A program made the position numbers and the translations under genes. 64,000 nt of DNA from Thiodiazotropha sp037384425 (GTDB taxonomy: Bacteria > Pseudomonadota > Gammaproteobacteria > Chromatiales > Chromatiaceae), in assembly GCA_037384425.1 (NCBI GenBank), contig JARROA010000012.1, positions 1 to 64,000 of the forward strand. Reading direction: 5' to 3'. Shown in pieces: positions 24,058-33,293 of this stretch. The notes beneath the pieces are model-generated. The model did no database searches and was not told the origin of the DNA. It saw nothing but the letters and a program-made list of their open reading frames with translations. Within the stretch, counting starts at the first letter, position 1; each line of letters begins with the position of its first letter.

Positions 24058-24531
24058 ATGTTGAGCCGGTTCCGTATTTACATGATGGCGATTGTATTGG
24101 CAGCGCCCGGTGTGGCCCAGGCCGATGCGCCGCAAGGCTATCCCTTTCTGCCGTTCGACGAGGCCATGGCCCTGTCCCAAACCGAACAGAAGCCGATGTT
24201 CGTCTACTTCGGACGCTATGGCTGCGGCTACTGCGAAAAGACCAACAAAGAGGCCTTCGTCGATCCCGAGGTCAAGCAGCGTTATACGGATCACTATGTG
24301 CTTGCGTACGTGGACGCAGAGAGTGGCAAACGCCTGCGATTGCCCAGCGGCGAGCGCATACCCGAGCGTGAGTTGGGCACCCGCTACGATGCGCTGGTGA
24401 CGCCTATCTTCACCTTCATGACAAGCGAGGGCGATCCCCTCTATCGCATGGTTGGTGTGCAGCGTATCGAGGATCTGATCGAGGCCGACAACAGGATTCA
24501 GGCGTCATTGCCGCAGGCGGGAAATCCATGA
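24058..24531 (+). CDS. Exported thioredoxin-fold protein with CGYC motif
   Basis: This 157-residue protein has a signal peptide (MLSRFRIYMMAIVLAAPGVAQA) and a thioredoxin fold with the redox motif CGYC in FGRYGCGYCEKTNKEAF, followed by the cis-proline segment ALVTPIFTF. The arrangement matches SoxW/YbbN-like or DUF255-like thioredoxin-related proteins, which reduce partner disulfides in the periplasm. The purine-rich GGGGGAGAG upstream acts as ribosome-binding site. Its stop overlaps the start of the propeller gene (ATGA, 24528-24531), so the two are translationally coupled and may work on the same target. Confidence 0.85.
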   Translation: MLSRFRIYMMAIVLAAPGVAQADAPQGYPFLPFDEAMALSQTEQKPMFVYFGRYGCGYCEKTNKEAFVDPEVKQRYTDHYVLAYVDAESGKRLRLPSGERIPERELGTRYDALVTPIFTFMTSEGDPLYRMVGVQRIEDLIEADNRIQASLPQAGNP

Positions 24532-25754
24532 GGCGTCTGCTTTACGCGCTGTTTATGGCTTGCCAGGTGCTGCCGTCGGCAATGGCCGCGCCCTGGTCCT
24601 TCGACCAAGCCATCCCGGTGACGCCCATGATGTCAGGAAAAGTCTTCCATCATCTCGATTCGTCTGGCCGTCGCAACATCGCCACTGACGCCAAGGGTGT
24701 GGCAGTGGCGTGGGAGGATGACCGCGACGGGACTCCCCGAATCTATGTCGCCTACAAGGGCTTCGCTGATGATCGATTTGCCGACGCTGTGCCTGTCAGC
24801 GGCCCGGGAGAGGCCTATGAGCCGAGCCTGATCGCCCTGAGTGAAGGACGTTTTGCCATTGCCTGGGAGGAGGAGAGAGCGGTCTGGTCACGTCTGATCC
24901 GCTTCGATGATGCGCCCGCGCAGGGCCCTATGCGGAAGATCGGGCAACGACAGGGTGCGCAGGCAAGCCTGACCGGGGACGGCGAGCGGATGGTCGTTCT
25001 CTGGTCGGAAACCGGAGAGCGCTATGGACGCATCCGCGCACAATACCTCGAAGCCCAGGGCCTGAAGCTGCATCCAGGGAGTGAATGTCCCGTCGATGCG
25101 GTCCCGCCGGTCGATGAACAGCTCTATCCCGCCGCCACGCTGGTCGAGGATCGACTGGTGGTGGCCTGGGAGGACAGGCGGCCGAAGCATACCATCATCA
25201 TGGCGGCGGTGGAGATGTCGCCCGGTTCCTGCCGTTTCAGCAAGCCCTCCCGTATCAGCGAGAAGCCGGCGGGCAGAAACCTGCCCTACGGTGCAGGACA
25301 TGGCGTGTCGCGAGTCGCTATTGACAGAGTTGCTGATTCTCAAGCCTTCGCCGCCTGGGCGGACAAGCGCGAATTCCGCAACGGTTATGACATCTGGGGC
25401 GCCTTCCATCATGCCGGAGAAGCCGCCTTCGGCAGCAACGAGCGGGTACAGGACGATTTCGGCGGTCTCTCCAAACAGCGCCATGCCACGGTTGTCGGTC
25501 ATGCCGACGGCATGCTGGCGGTGGCCTGGGACGACGAGCGCGAAGGCAACGCCGACCTGATGTTGAGCTGGCGCGAGGACGACGGCTGGAGCGACGACTG
25601 GCCTGTGCCGGTTGCTTCGGGTCAGGGGCAACAGAGCAATCCCAGCATGGCGATAGACCAGGCTGGAAACCTGCACCTGGTGTGGATAGAGCGGGACGAG
25701 ATCGGCGGTGCAACCCGGTTGCACTATGGATTCGGAAAAGTCGTCGAGGAGTAG
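24528..25754 (+). CDS. Exported beta-propeller protein of unknown function
   Basis: The 408-residue protein has a signal peptide (LLYALFMACQVLPSAMA). The rest is built from blades with the recurring pattern AWEDDRDG, AWEEERA, AWEDRRP, AWADKRE, AWDDEREG and VWIERDE. This resembles BNR/sialidase Asp-box propellers, though the classical SxDxGxTW box is not seen. I do not recognise a specific enzyme. Two or more cysteines (ECPVDAV, PGSCRF) could form a disulfide and thus be substrates of the thioredoxin-like protein whose gene overlaps this start. It probably acts in the periplasm or outside the cell. Confidence 0.75.
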   Translation: MRRLLYALFMACQVLPSAMAAPWSFDQAIPVTPMMSGKVFHHLDSSGRRNIATDAKGVAVAWEDDRDGTPRIYVAYKGFADDRFADAVPVSGPGEAYEPSLIALSEGRFAIAWEEERAVWSRLIRFDDAPAQGPMRKIGQRQGAQASLTGDGERMVVLWSETGERYGRIRAQYLEAQGLKLHPGSECPVDAVPPVDEQLYPAATLVEDRLVVAWEDRRPKHTIIMAAVEMSPGSCRFSKPSRISEKPAGRNLPYGAGHGVSRVAIDRVADSQAFAAWADKREFRNGYDIWGAFHHAGEAAFGSNERVQDDFGGLSKQRHATVVGHADGMLAVAWDDEREGNADLMLSWREDDGWSDDWPVPVASGQGQQSNPSMAIDQAGNLHLVWIERDEIGGATRLHYGFGKVVEE

Positions 25755-25777
25755 GCTTGACGTAGGGAACTTGTGAT

Positions 25778-26476
25778 ATGCCAATGTCGAGAGGGATGAG
25801 AACGGCTCTTTGTTCAATCCTCTTCATTTTGTGGTCGTTGTTCCAGTCTGGAGTCGTTGCAGGCGCAACCCATGCGATCGAACAGAAGTTTATCGATGCC
25901 GGATTGATCGATGTGGCTCGTGTCGATCCGTCCATTCGGGTCGATCTCGTCAACTCGGATCCCGCCAAGAATATTTTCAGGGAGAACTTTTACCAGGGAT
26001 TGAACCGGGCCTATCTGAGGAGGCAGGTGGCTGAAAAACTGGCCAAGGCGCAACGGATTCTGAAGAGGCGTTACCCGGACTATTCACTGCAGATCCTCGA
26101 TGCGGCCAGACCACGAAGCGTATCGAAACAAATGTTCGAGCATATGAAGGGTACCCGCTTCGAAAGATTTGTGGCCAATCCCGCCACTGGTTCCATGCAC
26201 AACTTTGGTGTCGCCGTGGATATCACGATCGTCGATGGAGACGGCAATGAACTCGATATGGGACCGACGCCGTTTCGAAAGAGCACCCTGGAAATCTATT
26301 GGCACTACGCATTGATGAAGATGGGTTTCGACCTCAGCGATGTACAGCGAAACAACAGAAAGCTGCTGTCGGATACGATGCTGCGTGCCGGTTTCCAGCC
26401 ATTGAGCCACGAGTGGTGGCACTTCAATGGCATAGAGAAGGATACAGCGAGAAGACGTTTTCGCATCATCGAGTAA
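25778..26476 (+). CDS. D-alanyl-D-alanine dipeptidase-like peptidase (VanX/DdpX, M15D)
   Basis: This 232-residue protein has a signal peptide and the VanX zinc site: SMHNFGVAVDITI (His and Asp ligands), the general base EWWHF near the C-terminus, and the ILDAARP segment with the conserved arginine. VanX-type enzymes split D-Ala-D-Ala. Exported members recycle or trim wall peptides rather than confer vancomycin resistance, which is irrelevant in Gram-negatives. It lies 23 bp after the propeller gene and may be in the same transcript. ATGs at 25778, 25784 and 25796 are possible starts, and all keep the hydrophobic signal. Confidence 0.88.
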   Translation: MPMSRGMRTALCSILFILWSLFQSGVVAGATHAIEQKFIDAGLIDVARVDPSIRVDLVNSDPAKNIFRENFYQGLNRAYLRRQVAEKLAKAQRILKRRYPDYSLQILDAARPRSVSKQMFEHMKGTRFERFVANPATGSMHNFGVAVDITIVDGDGNELDMGPTPFRKSTLEIYWHYALMKMGFDLSDVQRNNRKLLSDTMLRAGFQPLSHEWWHFNGIEKDTARRRFRIIE

Positions 26477-26530
26477 CCGCTCCCCCCAATGCCGATTGCC
26501 GGGTGAACAGGTACCGGCCTGATATCGGCC

Positions 26531-27883
26531 TCACTCGGAGTGGTCGGCCAATTTCCCTGAGGCCTCGTGCTGTAGTCTGGTGTATTCCGGTATATAGCGG
26601 GAGACCAGGGAAAACAGTCCCGCAGTCACCAGCATCAGCAAGGTGAAGAACCCGTAATAGTCGGCACCCTGCAAAACACCGCGTCCTTCAATGGTGAAAT
26701 TGACCACGCCGGTGAAGAGGTTGCCCAGCGCGATCGACATCATGAAGAAGGCCATGACGAAGGCCTTCATGCGGTTGGGAGCCTGGGTGTAGGAGAACTC
26801 CAGGCAGGTGATGGAGACCATCACTTCGGCGCTGGTCATCACCAGGTAGGCCAGTAGCTGCCAGAGGATCGAGGGTGTCCGGCCGAGGTCGATCAGATGC
26901 TGGGCCCAGCCGGAAATGCCGAAGGCGAGCGCCGCCAGCAGCATGCCGAAACCGATCTTGCGCAGGGCGGTCAGTCGCCATCGCCGCTGAAAGGCGGGAT
27001 AGAGCAGATAGGCGAAGGTCGGCACCAGCAGCATCACCAGGAGCGGATTGGCGGCCTGGATCTGCGCTGGCAGGATCTCCAATCCGAAGAGGGTTCGGTC
27101 CATCGACTTTGCCTGTAACACCCAGGCTGAACCCGTCTGGTCGAACAACGACCAGAAGACGCTGACGAAGAGATAGAGCAGCAACAGCCTTGCCAGGGTT
27201 AGCAGACCGTCGCGGCTGAAGGTCTCACGCACGAAGGCCAAGCCACCCGGTGGAATGTGGACGAAGCGGTGACGTCCGGCCCAGAACAGCAATGTCGCCA
27301 CCACCATCAATAGGCCGGGCACGCCAAAGGCCCAGGCGGGACCGACCTGTTGCAGCAGCCAGGGGGTGGCGAGCGTGGAGGCGAAGGCACCCAGATTGAC
27401 GGCGAAGTAGAACCAGCCGAAGGTGCGCGGCAGCTGATGGGCGTTACTCTGGCCGAACTGGTCCCCCACATGGGCGGAGACGCAGGGTTTGATGCCGCCG
27501 GAGCCCAGCGCGATCAGACCCAGTCCCAGCAGCAGACCCAGGCGCGTGTGGTCCAGCGCCAGGGCCAAGTGGCCGAGGCAGTAGACCAGGGAGAGCAGGA
27601 TGATGGTGCGGTACTTGCCGAGCAGGCCATCGGAGATCAGAGCGCCGAGTAGCGGTGTGAAATAGACCGCCGAGACGAACAGGTGGAACCAACCCTTGGC
27701 CTCCTCCTCACTCATCGGATTGGGGACTCCGGCCGCGTCGAGCAGATACTGGGTCATGAAGACCACCAGCACCGCCCGCATGCCGTAGAAGCTGAAGCGC
27801 TCGGCCGCCTCGTTGCCGATGATGTAGGGGATGCCTGCCGGTAGGCGTTTCGAAGGCAGCGGGGCGCTCAGGTAGTCGGTCAC
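26531..27883 (-). CDS. Proton-dependent oligopeptide transporter (POT family)
   Basis: This 450-residue inner-membrane protein of about 12-14 helices imports di- and tripeptides with protons. The POT signature ExxERFxxY-type appears in NEAAERFSFYGMRAVL, and the second motif in FGWFYFAVNLGAF. The GSGGIKPCVSAHVGDQF segment is also typical of this family. Length fits the short bacterial POT proteins. It is a lone gene, convergent with the VanX-like gene 55 bases away. Import of wall-derived D-Ala dipeptides after periplasmic cleavage is a tempting link, but it is only positional. Confidence 0.92.
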   Translation of the reverse strand: MTDYLSAPLPSKRLPAGIPYIIGNEAAERFSFYGMRAVLVVFMTQYLLDAAGVPNPMSEEEAKGWFHLFVSAVYFTPLLGALISDGLLGKYRTIILLSLVYCLGHLALALDHTRLGLLLGLGLIALGSGGIKPCVSAHVGDQFGQSNAHQLPRTFGWFYFAVNLGAFASTLATPWLLQQVGPAWAFGVPGLLMVVATLLFWAGRHRFVHIPPGGLAFVRETFSRDGLLTLARLLLLYLFVSVFWSLFDQTGSAWVLQAKSMDRTLFGLEILPAQIQAANPLLVMLLVPTFAYLLYPAFQRRWRLTALRKIGFGMLLAALAFGISGWAQHLIDLGRTPSILWQLLAYLVMTSAEVMVSITCLEFSYTQAPNRMKAFVMAFFMMSIALGNLFTGVVNFTIEGRGVLQGADYYGFFTLLMLVTAGLFSLVSRYIPEYTRLQHEASGKLADHSE

Positions 27884-28514
27884 GGGATAGACAGGCTCCT
27901 AGGAGTGGCTGATTGCCGAGTTTGCGGAAAGCCCCGGCATTGTCGAAACAGTGTGACTTGAAATAGTACTGAGTTACAGGTTGCCTGACCAACCGGTTCT
28001 CGTGGACCTGTCAGCAAGCAGCCGAGAATTTTCAGTCGGAACCTGTTGCCTATATTACTTTCGGATCAGCAAACGGGAAGTTGGTACGGCGCGGCAAGCC
28101 GCACCGGTAAGCGCGCTTCCTCGAAGCAGCGTTTTTAGCTTTCCTGAATACCCACCAAGTTCAGCCATGTTGATGCAGGATCGAGAATTGAGTAACAGAG
28201 TGAAAAATTTTGAGTTCCGAGTGTTAAGTTTTCGGTTGATGTGTTCGCTGCGCTCACGGATTACGGATTCCCCCTCTCCCTGGCCCTCTCCCGCAAGGGG
28301 AGAGGGGATGCCTGGATTGGGCTTCAGCGCGAGCAAACAGCTGGATTCCACGACCGGACAGGATGCACTCGATCCACTCAAATAGCGCTTTCCCTCTGCC
28401 CTTGCGGGAGAGGGGGGGAACCATTGATTCGTGAGCGAGGCGAACGCCCCAGCAATAGACTCAACACGGCCGTTGGCGACTGATCCTCATGGCTGAGGGA
28501 CGTGGGTAATCAGG
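27884..28514. repeat. Gene-free region with dispersed CCCTCTCCC-type inverted repeat
   Basis: The 631 bases between the transporter start and truC hold no supported gene. At 28241-28307 (GTGTTCGCTGCGCTCACGG then CCCCCTCTCCCTGGCCCTCT and AGGGGAGAGGGG) and 28389-28441 (TCCCTCTGCCCTTGCGGGAG then GTGAGCGAGGCGAACGCC) lie the arms of an inverted repeat related to the one at 12066-12466. The flanking GAGTTCCGAGTGTTAAG also echoes the border of that copy. The spacer between the arms is unrelated to the tandem unit of the first copy. The promoter of the POT gene should lie near 27900-27960. Confidence 0.7.
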
Positions 28515-29282
28515 CTAGCTTTTGTCGATGTCAGCCTGAAAACCCTCGGTGACACGCGCAAACACGGGGTCGAGCGCCGACTCTAGTGTCAGTGTCTCTC
28601 CACTGACCGGATGGGGCAGAATCAGACGGGTGGCGGCTAGCAATAGCCGATGACACCCGAACTGTTCTGCGAACAGCCGGTTGTGATTCGACTTGCCGTA
28701 GCGGGTGTCGCCGATGATCGGGTGGGAGAGGTGTTTGAAATGGCGGCGGAGCTGGTGCTTGCGGCCGGTCCGGGGTCTCGCTTCGATCAGCGAGTAACGG
28801 CTGCTGGGGTAACGGTCGACGCGCACGGGCAACTCCAGGGTGGCGAGTCGCCGGTAGGCGGTCACGGCGGATTGTGCGGGCTTGTCCGCCTGGGTCTGTC
28901 GATCGGTCATCTTGTCGGGCTTTTCGCGCAACGGGTAATCAATGAGCCCGGACTCCTCGGTGTAGCCACGCACCACCGCCAGGTAGCGTTTGTCGACCGA
29001 CCGCTCGCTGAACACTTCGGTGAGTCGCCGTGCGATCTCCGGGCTGAGTGCGAACAGCAGCACGCCGGAGGTGGGTTTGTCGAGGCGATGGACCGGGTAG
29101 ACATACTGTCCGATCTGATCCCGCAGCAACATCATGGCGCTACGGGTTTCGTGGCGGTCGATCCAGGAGGGGTGGACCAGCAGACCGGCGGGCTTGTCGA
29201 TGGCGATCAGGTGGTCGTCCCGATAGAGCACGCGCAGCGGGCTCGGCCGGGACGGCTGCTCATCCCCGCTGGCGAAGGCCAT
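28515..29282 (-). CDS. truC: tRNA pseudouridine synthase TruC-like
   Basis: The 255-residue product is an RluA-family pseudouridine synthase. It has the catalytic aspartate in VHRLDKPTSGVLLFA, the KRYLAVVRG segment and ARPRTGRKHQLRRHFKHLSHPIIGD. TruC modifies U65 of tRNA-Ile and tRNA-Asp; the absence of an S4 domain and the PIIGDTRYGKSNHNRLF segment fit TruC better than RluC/D. The start at 29282 has GGGAG upstream and overlaps the permease stop by one base (TGATG), so it is the last gene of the vWA/ABC operon. A longer frame upstream lies antisense-like inside the permease gene and is rejected. Confidence 0.88.
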   Translation of the reverse strand: MAFASGDEQPSRPSPLRVLYRDDHLIAIDKPAGLLVHPSWIDRHETRSAMMLLRDQIGQYVYPVHRLDKPTSGVLLFALSPEIARRLTEVFSERSVDKRYLAVVRGYTEESGLIDYPLREKPDKMTDRQTQADKPAQSAVTAYRRLATLELPVRVDRYPSSRYSLIEARPRTGRKHQLRRHFKHLSHPIIGDTRYGKSNHNRLFAEQFGCHRLLLAATRLILPHPVSGETLTLESALDPVFARVTEGFQADIDKS

Positions 29283-30490
29283 CAGATCTCCCGCAGGCCT
29301 TCCGAGGGTTCGATGCGCGCAGCCCGATAGCCGGCCATGGAGGCGGCCAGGATGGCGGCGCTCAGGGTCAGCCCCAGGGCGATCAGGAAATGGGAAGGCA
29401 GCAGACGGCACAGCGTCTCGCCGGTCTGCAGCTGAGCCGCGAACATGGTGTTGATGGTGTAGCTGACGACGAGGAAGATCAGCGAGGCCACCAGCCAGCC
29501 GAACAGTGCGGTGAAGGTCGACTGGATGACCGGGAACCAGACGATATCGGCGGTACGCAGGCCGACCAGTCTCAGCACGCTCAGCTCCTTGCGCTTACGA
29601 TCCACGTTGGCCCACAGGCTGGCGCTCAGCGAGAGCGAGAAACCGGCCAGCCCGATCACGGCGATGAGCCAGAAGACTGCGCTCAGGTTGCGGTCCATGC
29701 TGCGCACGATGTCGATGTCGGCGGCTCGGGTGCTCGATTCGATGCCGAGTTTGGCCAGCGCTTCGCTGACGGACGAGACGTCATAAATCGAACGGGTGTA
29801 GAGCCGGAAGCTGGGGTAGGTACGCGCGTCCGGGGCCGGCGTACCGCTCCACCCCAGGGCGGGAACCGAATGGCCGTCACGAAAGTCCTCGGCCGCCTCC
29901 AGCAGGTAGAGCGGGACGAAGGCGCCGTCACGGGAGAAGCTTGCCACTGGCGCCACCCCGGTCACTTCGAGCGATACGTGGACCCGCTCACTGCGGCCCT
30001 TGAAACGACGGGAGATGCTGCCGTCGATGGTGTCGCCGGCGGTGACGTTGAGCTTGCGTGCGGCGGCGTCCGAGAGGATCAGCTGCTGCATGCCTTGCGG
30101 CATCTGTTGGTGCTTGAGCAGCGGGTCGCCGCGGTCGGTGGGGATCATCTCTACCGGCACGATGTCTTTGCCGGTCTCGCTCTTGAGGTCGATGGTGGCG
30201 GCGATGGCGCGGGTGCGCGGTACGATGAAGGCGACCTCGGGCCGGCTGCGCATCTGCTCGATCCAGACCCGGTCGTAGCGGCCGCTGCCGACGGGACGGA
30301 TCTCCCGGTTGCGGGGGTCCTCGATCAGGTTGCCGAGCATACTGCCGATGATGCCGAACTTGAGCCCGAAGAGGATCAGCATCGGCCCCAGCACGGCGGC
30401 CAGGGCGAGGATGAAGAAGCCCGACATCTGCCACTCGTTGCGGTAGTCGCGGCCGGCCAGCCAGAGGGTGTCCTTCAAGCGGTGTTTCAT
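29282..30490 (-). CDS. ABC transporter permease, FtsX/MacB type
   Basis: This 402-residue inner-membrane protein has one N-terminal helix (about 22-45), a large periplasmic domain (about 50-265) and three C-terminal helices with the FtsX-type segment RKRKELSVLRLVGLRTADIVWFPVIQS in outline. This is the type VII (mechanotransmission) architecture used by LolCDE, MacB and FtsEX, which act on periplasmic partners rather than carry solutes through the membrane. Its start overlaps the ATPase stop by one base, so the two form the transporter. The upstream vWA protein is the likely periplasmic partner. Confidence 0.88.
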   Translation of the reverse strand: MKHRLKDTLWLAGRDYRNEWQMSGFFILALAAVLGPMLILFGLKFGIIGSMLGNLIEDPRNREIRPVGSGRYDRVWIEQMRSRPEVAFIVPRTRAIAATIDLKSETGKDIVPVEMIPTDRGDPLLKHQQMPQGMQQLILSDAAARKLNVTAGDTIDGSISRRFKGRSERVHVSLEVTGVAPVASFSRDGAFVPLYLLEAAEDFRDGHSVPALGWSGTPAPDARTYPSFRLYTRSIYDVSSVSEALAKLGIESSTRAADIDIVRSMDRNLSAVFWLIAVIGLAGFSLSLSASLWANVDRKRKELSVLRLVGLRTADIVWFPVIQSTFTALFGWLVASLIFLVVSYTINTMFAAQLQTGETLCRLLPSHFLIALGLTLSAAILAASMAGYRAARIEPSEGLREI

Positions 30491-31263
30491 CAGCCGGTGA
30501 CCACGGTCTCGGTCATCGAGCCGTCCTCCTCGCGTCGGGTGTGGTGCTCCAGATGGCGCAGGCCCAGCCGATTGATATGGCGCCAGGCGTGGCTGGCCAG
30601 GATCACCGTGATGTGCAGTTCGTCCACCAGCTCGATGAACAGCGACATGATGCGCTCTGCCGCGATCGGATCGAGCGACGCGGTCGGCTCGTCGGCGATG
30701 ACGATGGAGGGGCGATGGGCCAGGGCGCGGCCGATGGCGACCCGCTGGCGCTCGCCCACCGACAGCAGGTGGGGCAGCTTGTCCAGGTGGCGGCGGATGC
30801 CGAGATCGCCGGCCAGCTCGTCGACCAGGCCGTCGTCGGGCATGTCGAGCAGGCGGCGCGAGAGATTAATGTTCTCGCGCACGGTGAGATAGGGCAGCAG
30901 GCCGCCGGTCTGCATCACGTAGCCGATGCGCAGGCGGCGCAGATCGCCCAGGGCGTTGAGCTGCTTCTTGCGCCAGAGCTGGGCGATGTCGACCGGCTCG
31001 GCCCCCTTTTCGGGACGGAAACGGAACGAGCCGATCTCGCTCGGTTTCAGCGTCATGGAGAGCATGTCGAGCAGGGTGCTCTTGCCGCAGCCGCTCTCGC
31101 CGATCAGCGCGATCTTCTCGCCCAGGGCGATCTGCAGGCTGGGTACGCGCAGGCGGAAGGCGGTGCCCTCCGCCTCGCGGGTCTTCACCACGTCGCGCAG
31201 GTGATAGATCAGGACCTTGTCGCCGGTCAGCCCTGCGCCGGCACTGGTTTCAGGCAGCGTCAC
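30490..31263 (-). CDS. ABC transporter ATPase subunit
   Basis: The 257-residue ATPase has Walker A GESGCGKST (residues 55-63), the Q-loop VMQTGG, signature LSVGERQRVAIGRAL, Walker B IVIADEP and the switch histidine in VILASHAWRHI. The order and LolD/FtsE-like size match the type VII permease encoded directly downstream, with a one-base overlap. The vWA gene ends two bases upstream, which makes a tight operon. A slightly extended tail after the H-loop (HTRREEDGSMTETVVTG) is not typical, and its role is unknown. Confidence 0.9.
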   Translation of the reverse strand: MTLPETSAGAGLTGDKVLIYHLRDVVKTREAEGTAFRLRVPSLQIALGEKIALIGESGCGKSTLLDMLSMTLKPSEIGSFRFRPEKGAEPVDIAQLWRKKQLNALGDLRRLRIGYVMQTGGLLPYLTVRENINLSRRLLDMPDDGLVDELAGDLGIRRHLDKLPHLLSVGERQRVAIGRALAHRPSIVIADEPTASLDPIAAERIMSLFIELVDELHITVILASHAWRHINRLGLRHLEHHTRREEDGSMTETVVTG

Positions 31264-31265
31264 GG

Positions 31266-33272
31266 TCAGGGCAGCATTTCCAGGGCGATGGGGAAGACCG
31301 AGTCACCGTTGATGGGGCCGCCGTCGAGGGAGACCCAGAGGTCGGTGTGATCATGCAGCACCTGGTAGTAGTTGATCTTCTCTTCCAGGCGATTGATGAA
31401 TTCGATCTGATCCTTGGCCGGCCAGTCCTGCCAATTGTCCAGGGCCAGGTTCATCACCTCGCCGCGGTAGGGCAGGTCTTCGATGTACTCGCGCATAAAG
31501 CCCATGTCGGCCAGGTTTCCGGCGCGGGCGCCGGTGGCCCGGGTGGTGGTACCGAGCTGTTCCGGATCGCGGGCGATGGTGGCGGCGAGGCTCTTGAGGT
31601 CGTTGAGGAAAGTGCGCGGGGAGAGCAGTCCCTCCTCGGCGGTCACCAGCACCTGGCGCAGGATGCTGTGCAGGTCGCTGAGCTGGTCACGGGTCAGCAG
31701 TACGCGGACGTCGAGGGTCTGGCGTCGGGGATCACTGAGGTCGTGGTCGACCAGCCAGGCATTGAAGACATTGGGTACCTGCTGATTGTCACCCTGTTGC
31801 AGGTAGCGCATACGCAGGGCGTAACCCAGCTTGGCCACCTTGGCCTGAAACTGGGCAAGTTCGTCGGTTTCGGCCTCCGCCTGCTGTGGCTGTGCCTCCT
31901 CCTGGGCCTGGCGGTTTTCGGCCAGGCTCTTGCCGGCGGCGGCCATGGCGGCCAGTTTCACCTGGTCGGTGATCTGGTGCGCGAGGGCGTCGAGCACGCG
32001 GCCGAAACGCTCCACGTTGCCGGTCTCAACCCCGAAGTAGAAGCTGCCGATGCCGGGATAGTAGGAGAGATCACGGTAGGTCGCCTCCGCCTTCGGGTGG
32101 TCGGCCATGACGGCGGGGGTCAGCAGGTGGAGCACCGACAGCGCGATGCCCTTGTTCTGGGCCAGCCGGCGCAGGGCGGCGCTCGACATGCCGGTGCCGG
32201 AGAGGGGATCGCCCGCCTCGCGGGGCCCGGCATCGGTGATCAGCACCACGTAGCGGGCGTCCTGTCCCTCCCAGTTGATTCCGGCGATGGCCTCGTTGAC
32301 GCCGGCGAAGCTGTCCTCGATGAAGTCGCGGCTGGAGGCGGTGGCGGCCTTCAGTTCGGCCACGTGCCGGAAGAAGCTCTCTGCGTCCTGGCCCTGCTCC
32401 AGCGGGACATAGGTGCGTGTCAGGTAGTCGAGTCCCGGCGCCGCCTGGGGGTTGTCACGGAAGGCGATGAGGCCGAAGCTGACGTCGCCGGTCAGCTGCT
32501 CCTTGGTGATGGTGTCGTAGATCTTGCGCACCGCTTCGCGGGTGCGGTCGATGTAGGGGTCCATGGAGAGGGTTGAGTCGATGACGAAGACCACCGCCGA
32601 GCGGAAGGGTTTGGCGGGTTTGACCGCGTCAGCCGGCTTTGCCGTCTTTTTCACTGTTGTCCTGGGCGGCAGCAGGGGCACGCTGGAGACCTGCAGCATG
32701 CGCGCCTGTTCGTTACCCAGATAGACGTCCTCGTGGTCGCGGATCGGCACCAGGTAGAAGTCCTTGAGGATGTCGATATGGGTACGGGGCTGGATCGCGA
32801 TGACCGGCGAGTCGGTGCTGAGCTTGCCTGACTCAGCGGCTTGGTAGAGGGTGCGATAGGCGGCCTGATCCGGATCGTCGATAAGATGCTTCAGACTCGA
32901 TTTGTCGCGGAACAGCAGCACCCGGTCGGCGCCCAGCGGATCGCGGAAGGCGACCGTGAGACCCTGGTTCCAGGGGATGGTGTCCTGTTCCGGCATCCAG
33001 CCGGCGATCTTGCCGTAGCGGTTGAGGCCGAGCTGTACCCAGTCGCTGCCGTCCCGGCTCTGACGGTCGTAGACGTAATAGGCACTGAATGGGGTGGTAG
33101 CACTGCCCTGACCCTGTTGGACGGCATCGAAGATGCGTGCCCCGGGCTTGCTCAGCACTCGCTGATAGAGGGCCTGCTTGCCTTCCATCAGCAGGGGTTG
33201 GGCCTGCGCCAGGGCCTGAGCGCAGAAGCTGAACAACATCAACGCGAAGAGAGCCGATTTGAGAGGTGGCAT
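31266..33272 (-). CDS. Exported von Willebrand factor A protein resembling the PpkA extracytoplasmic region
   Basis: The 668-residue protein has a signal peptide (LFALMLFSFCAQALA), an SH3-like segment near 45-100 (GARIFDAVQQGQG...WVQLGLNRYGKIAGWM), and a vWA domain from about 225 with the metal site DSTLS (D232-S236) in VVFVIDSTLSMDPY. A long C-terminal region ends EYIEDLPYRGEVMNL...VFPIALEMLP. That C-terminal pattern resembles the periplasmic end of the type VI secretion-associated Ser/Thr kinase PpkA, but no kinase domain is present and no T6SS gene is near. It is encoded two bases before the ABC ATPase gene. I infer that it works with the type VII permease in the envelope. Confidence 0.8.
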   Translation of the reverse strand: MPPLKSALFALMLFSFCAQALAQAQPLLMEGKQALYQRVLSKPGARIFDAVQQGQGSATTPFSAYYVYDRQSRDGSDWVQLGLNRYGKIAGWMPEQDTIPWNQGLTVAFRDPLGADRVLLFRDKSSLKHLIDDPDQAAYRTLYQAAESGKLSTDSPVIAIQPRTHIDILKDFYLVPIRDHEDVYLGNEQARMLQVSSVPLLPPRTTVKKTAKPADAVKPAKPFRSAVVFVIDSTLSMDPYIDRTREAVRKIYDTITKEQLTGDVSFGLIAFRDNPQAAPGLDYLTRTYVPLEQGQDAESFFRHVAELKAATASSRDFIEDSFAGVNEAIAGINWEGQDARYVVLITDAGPREAGDPLSGTGMSSAALRRLAQNKGIALSVLHLLTPAVMADHPKAEATYRDLSYYPGIGSFYFGVETGNVERFGRVLDALAHQITDQVKLAAMAAAGKSLAENRQAQEEAQPQQAEAETDELAQFQAKVAKLGYALRMRYLQQGDNQQVPNVFNAWLVDHDLSDPRRQTLDVRVLLTRDQLSDLHSILRQVLVTAEEGLLSPRTFLNDLKSLAATIARDPEQLGTTTRATGARAGNLADMGFMREYIEDLPYRGEVMNLALDNWQDWPAKDQIEFINRLEEKINYYQVLHDHTDLWVSLDGGPINGDSVFPIALEMLP

Positions 33273-33293
33273 CGCTCGGATCCTCGAAAAGGG

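Noticed and set aside
29048..30892. 614-codon plus-strand frame across truC, ABC permease and ATPase
   Set aside because: Arg/Gly/Ala-rich antisense shadow of three well-supported genes, with no recognisable domain or ribosome-binding site.
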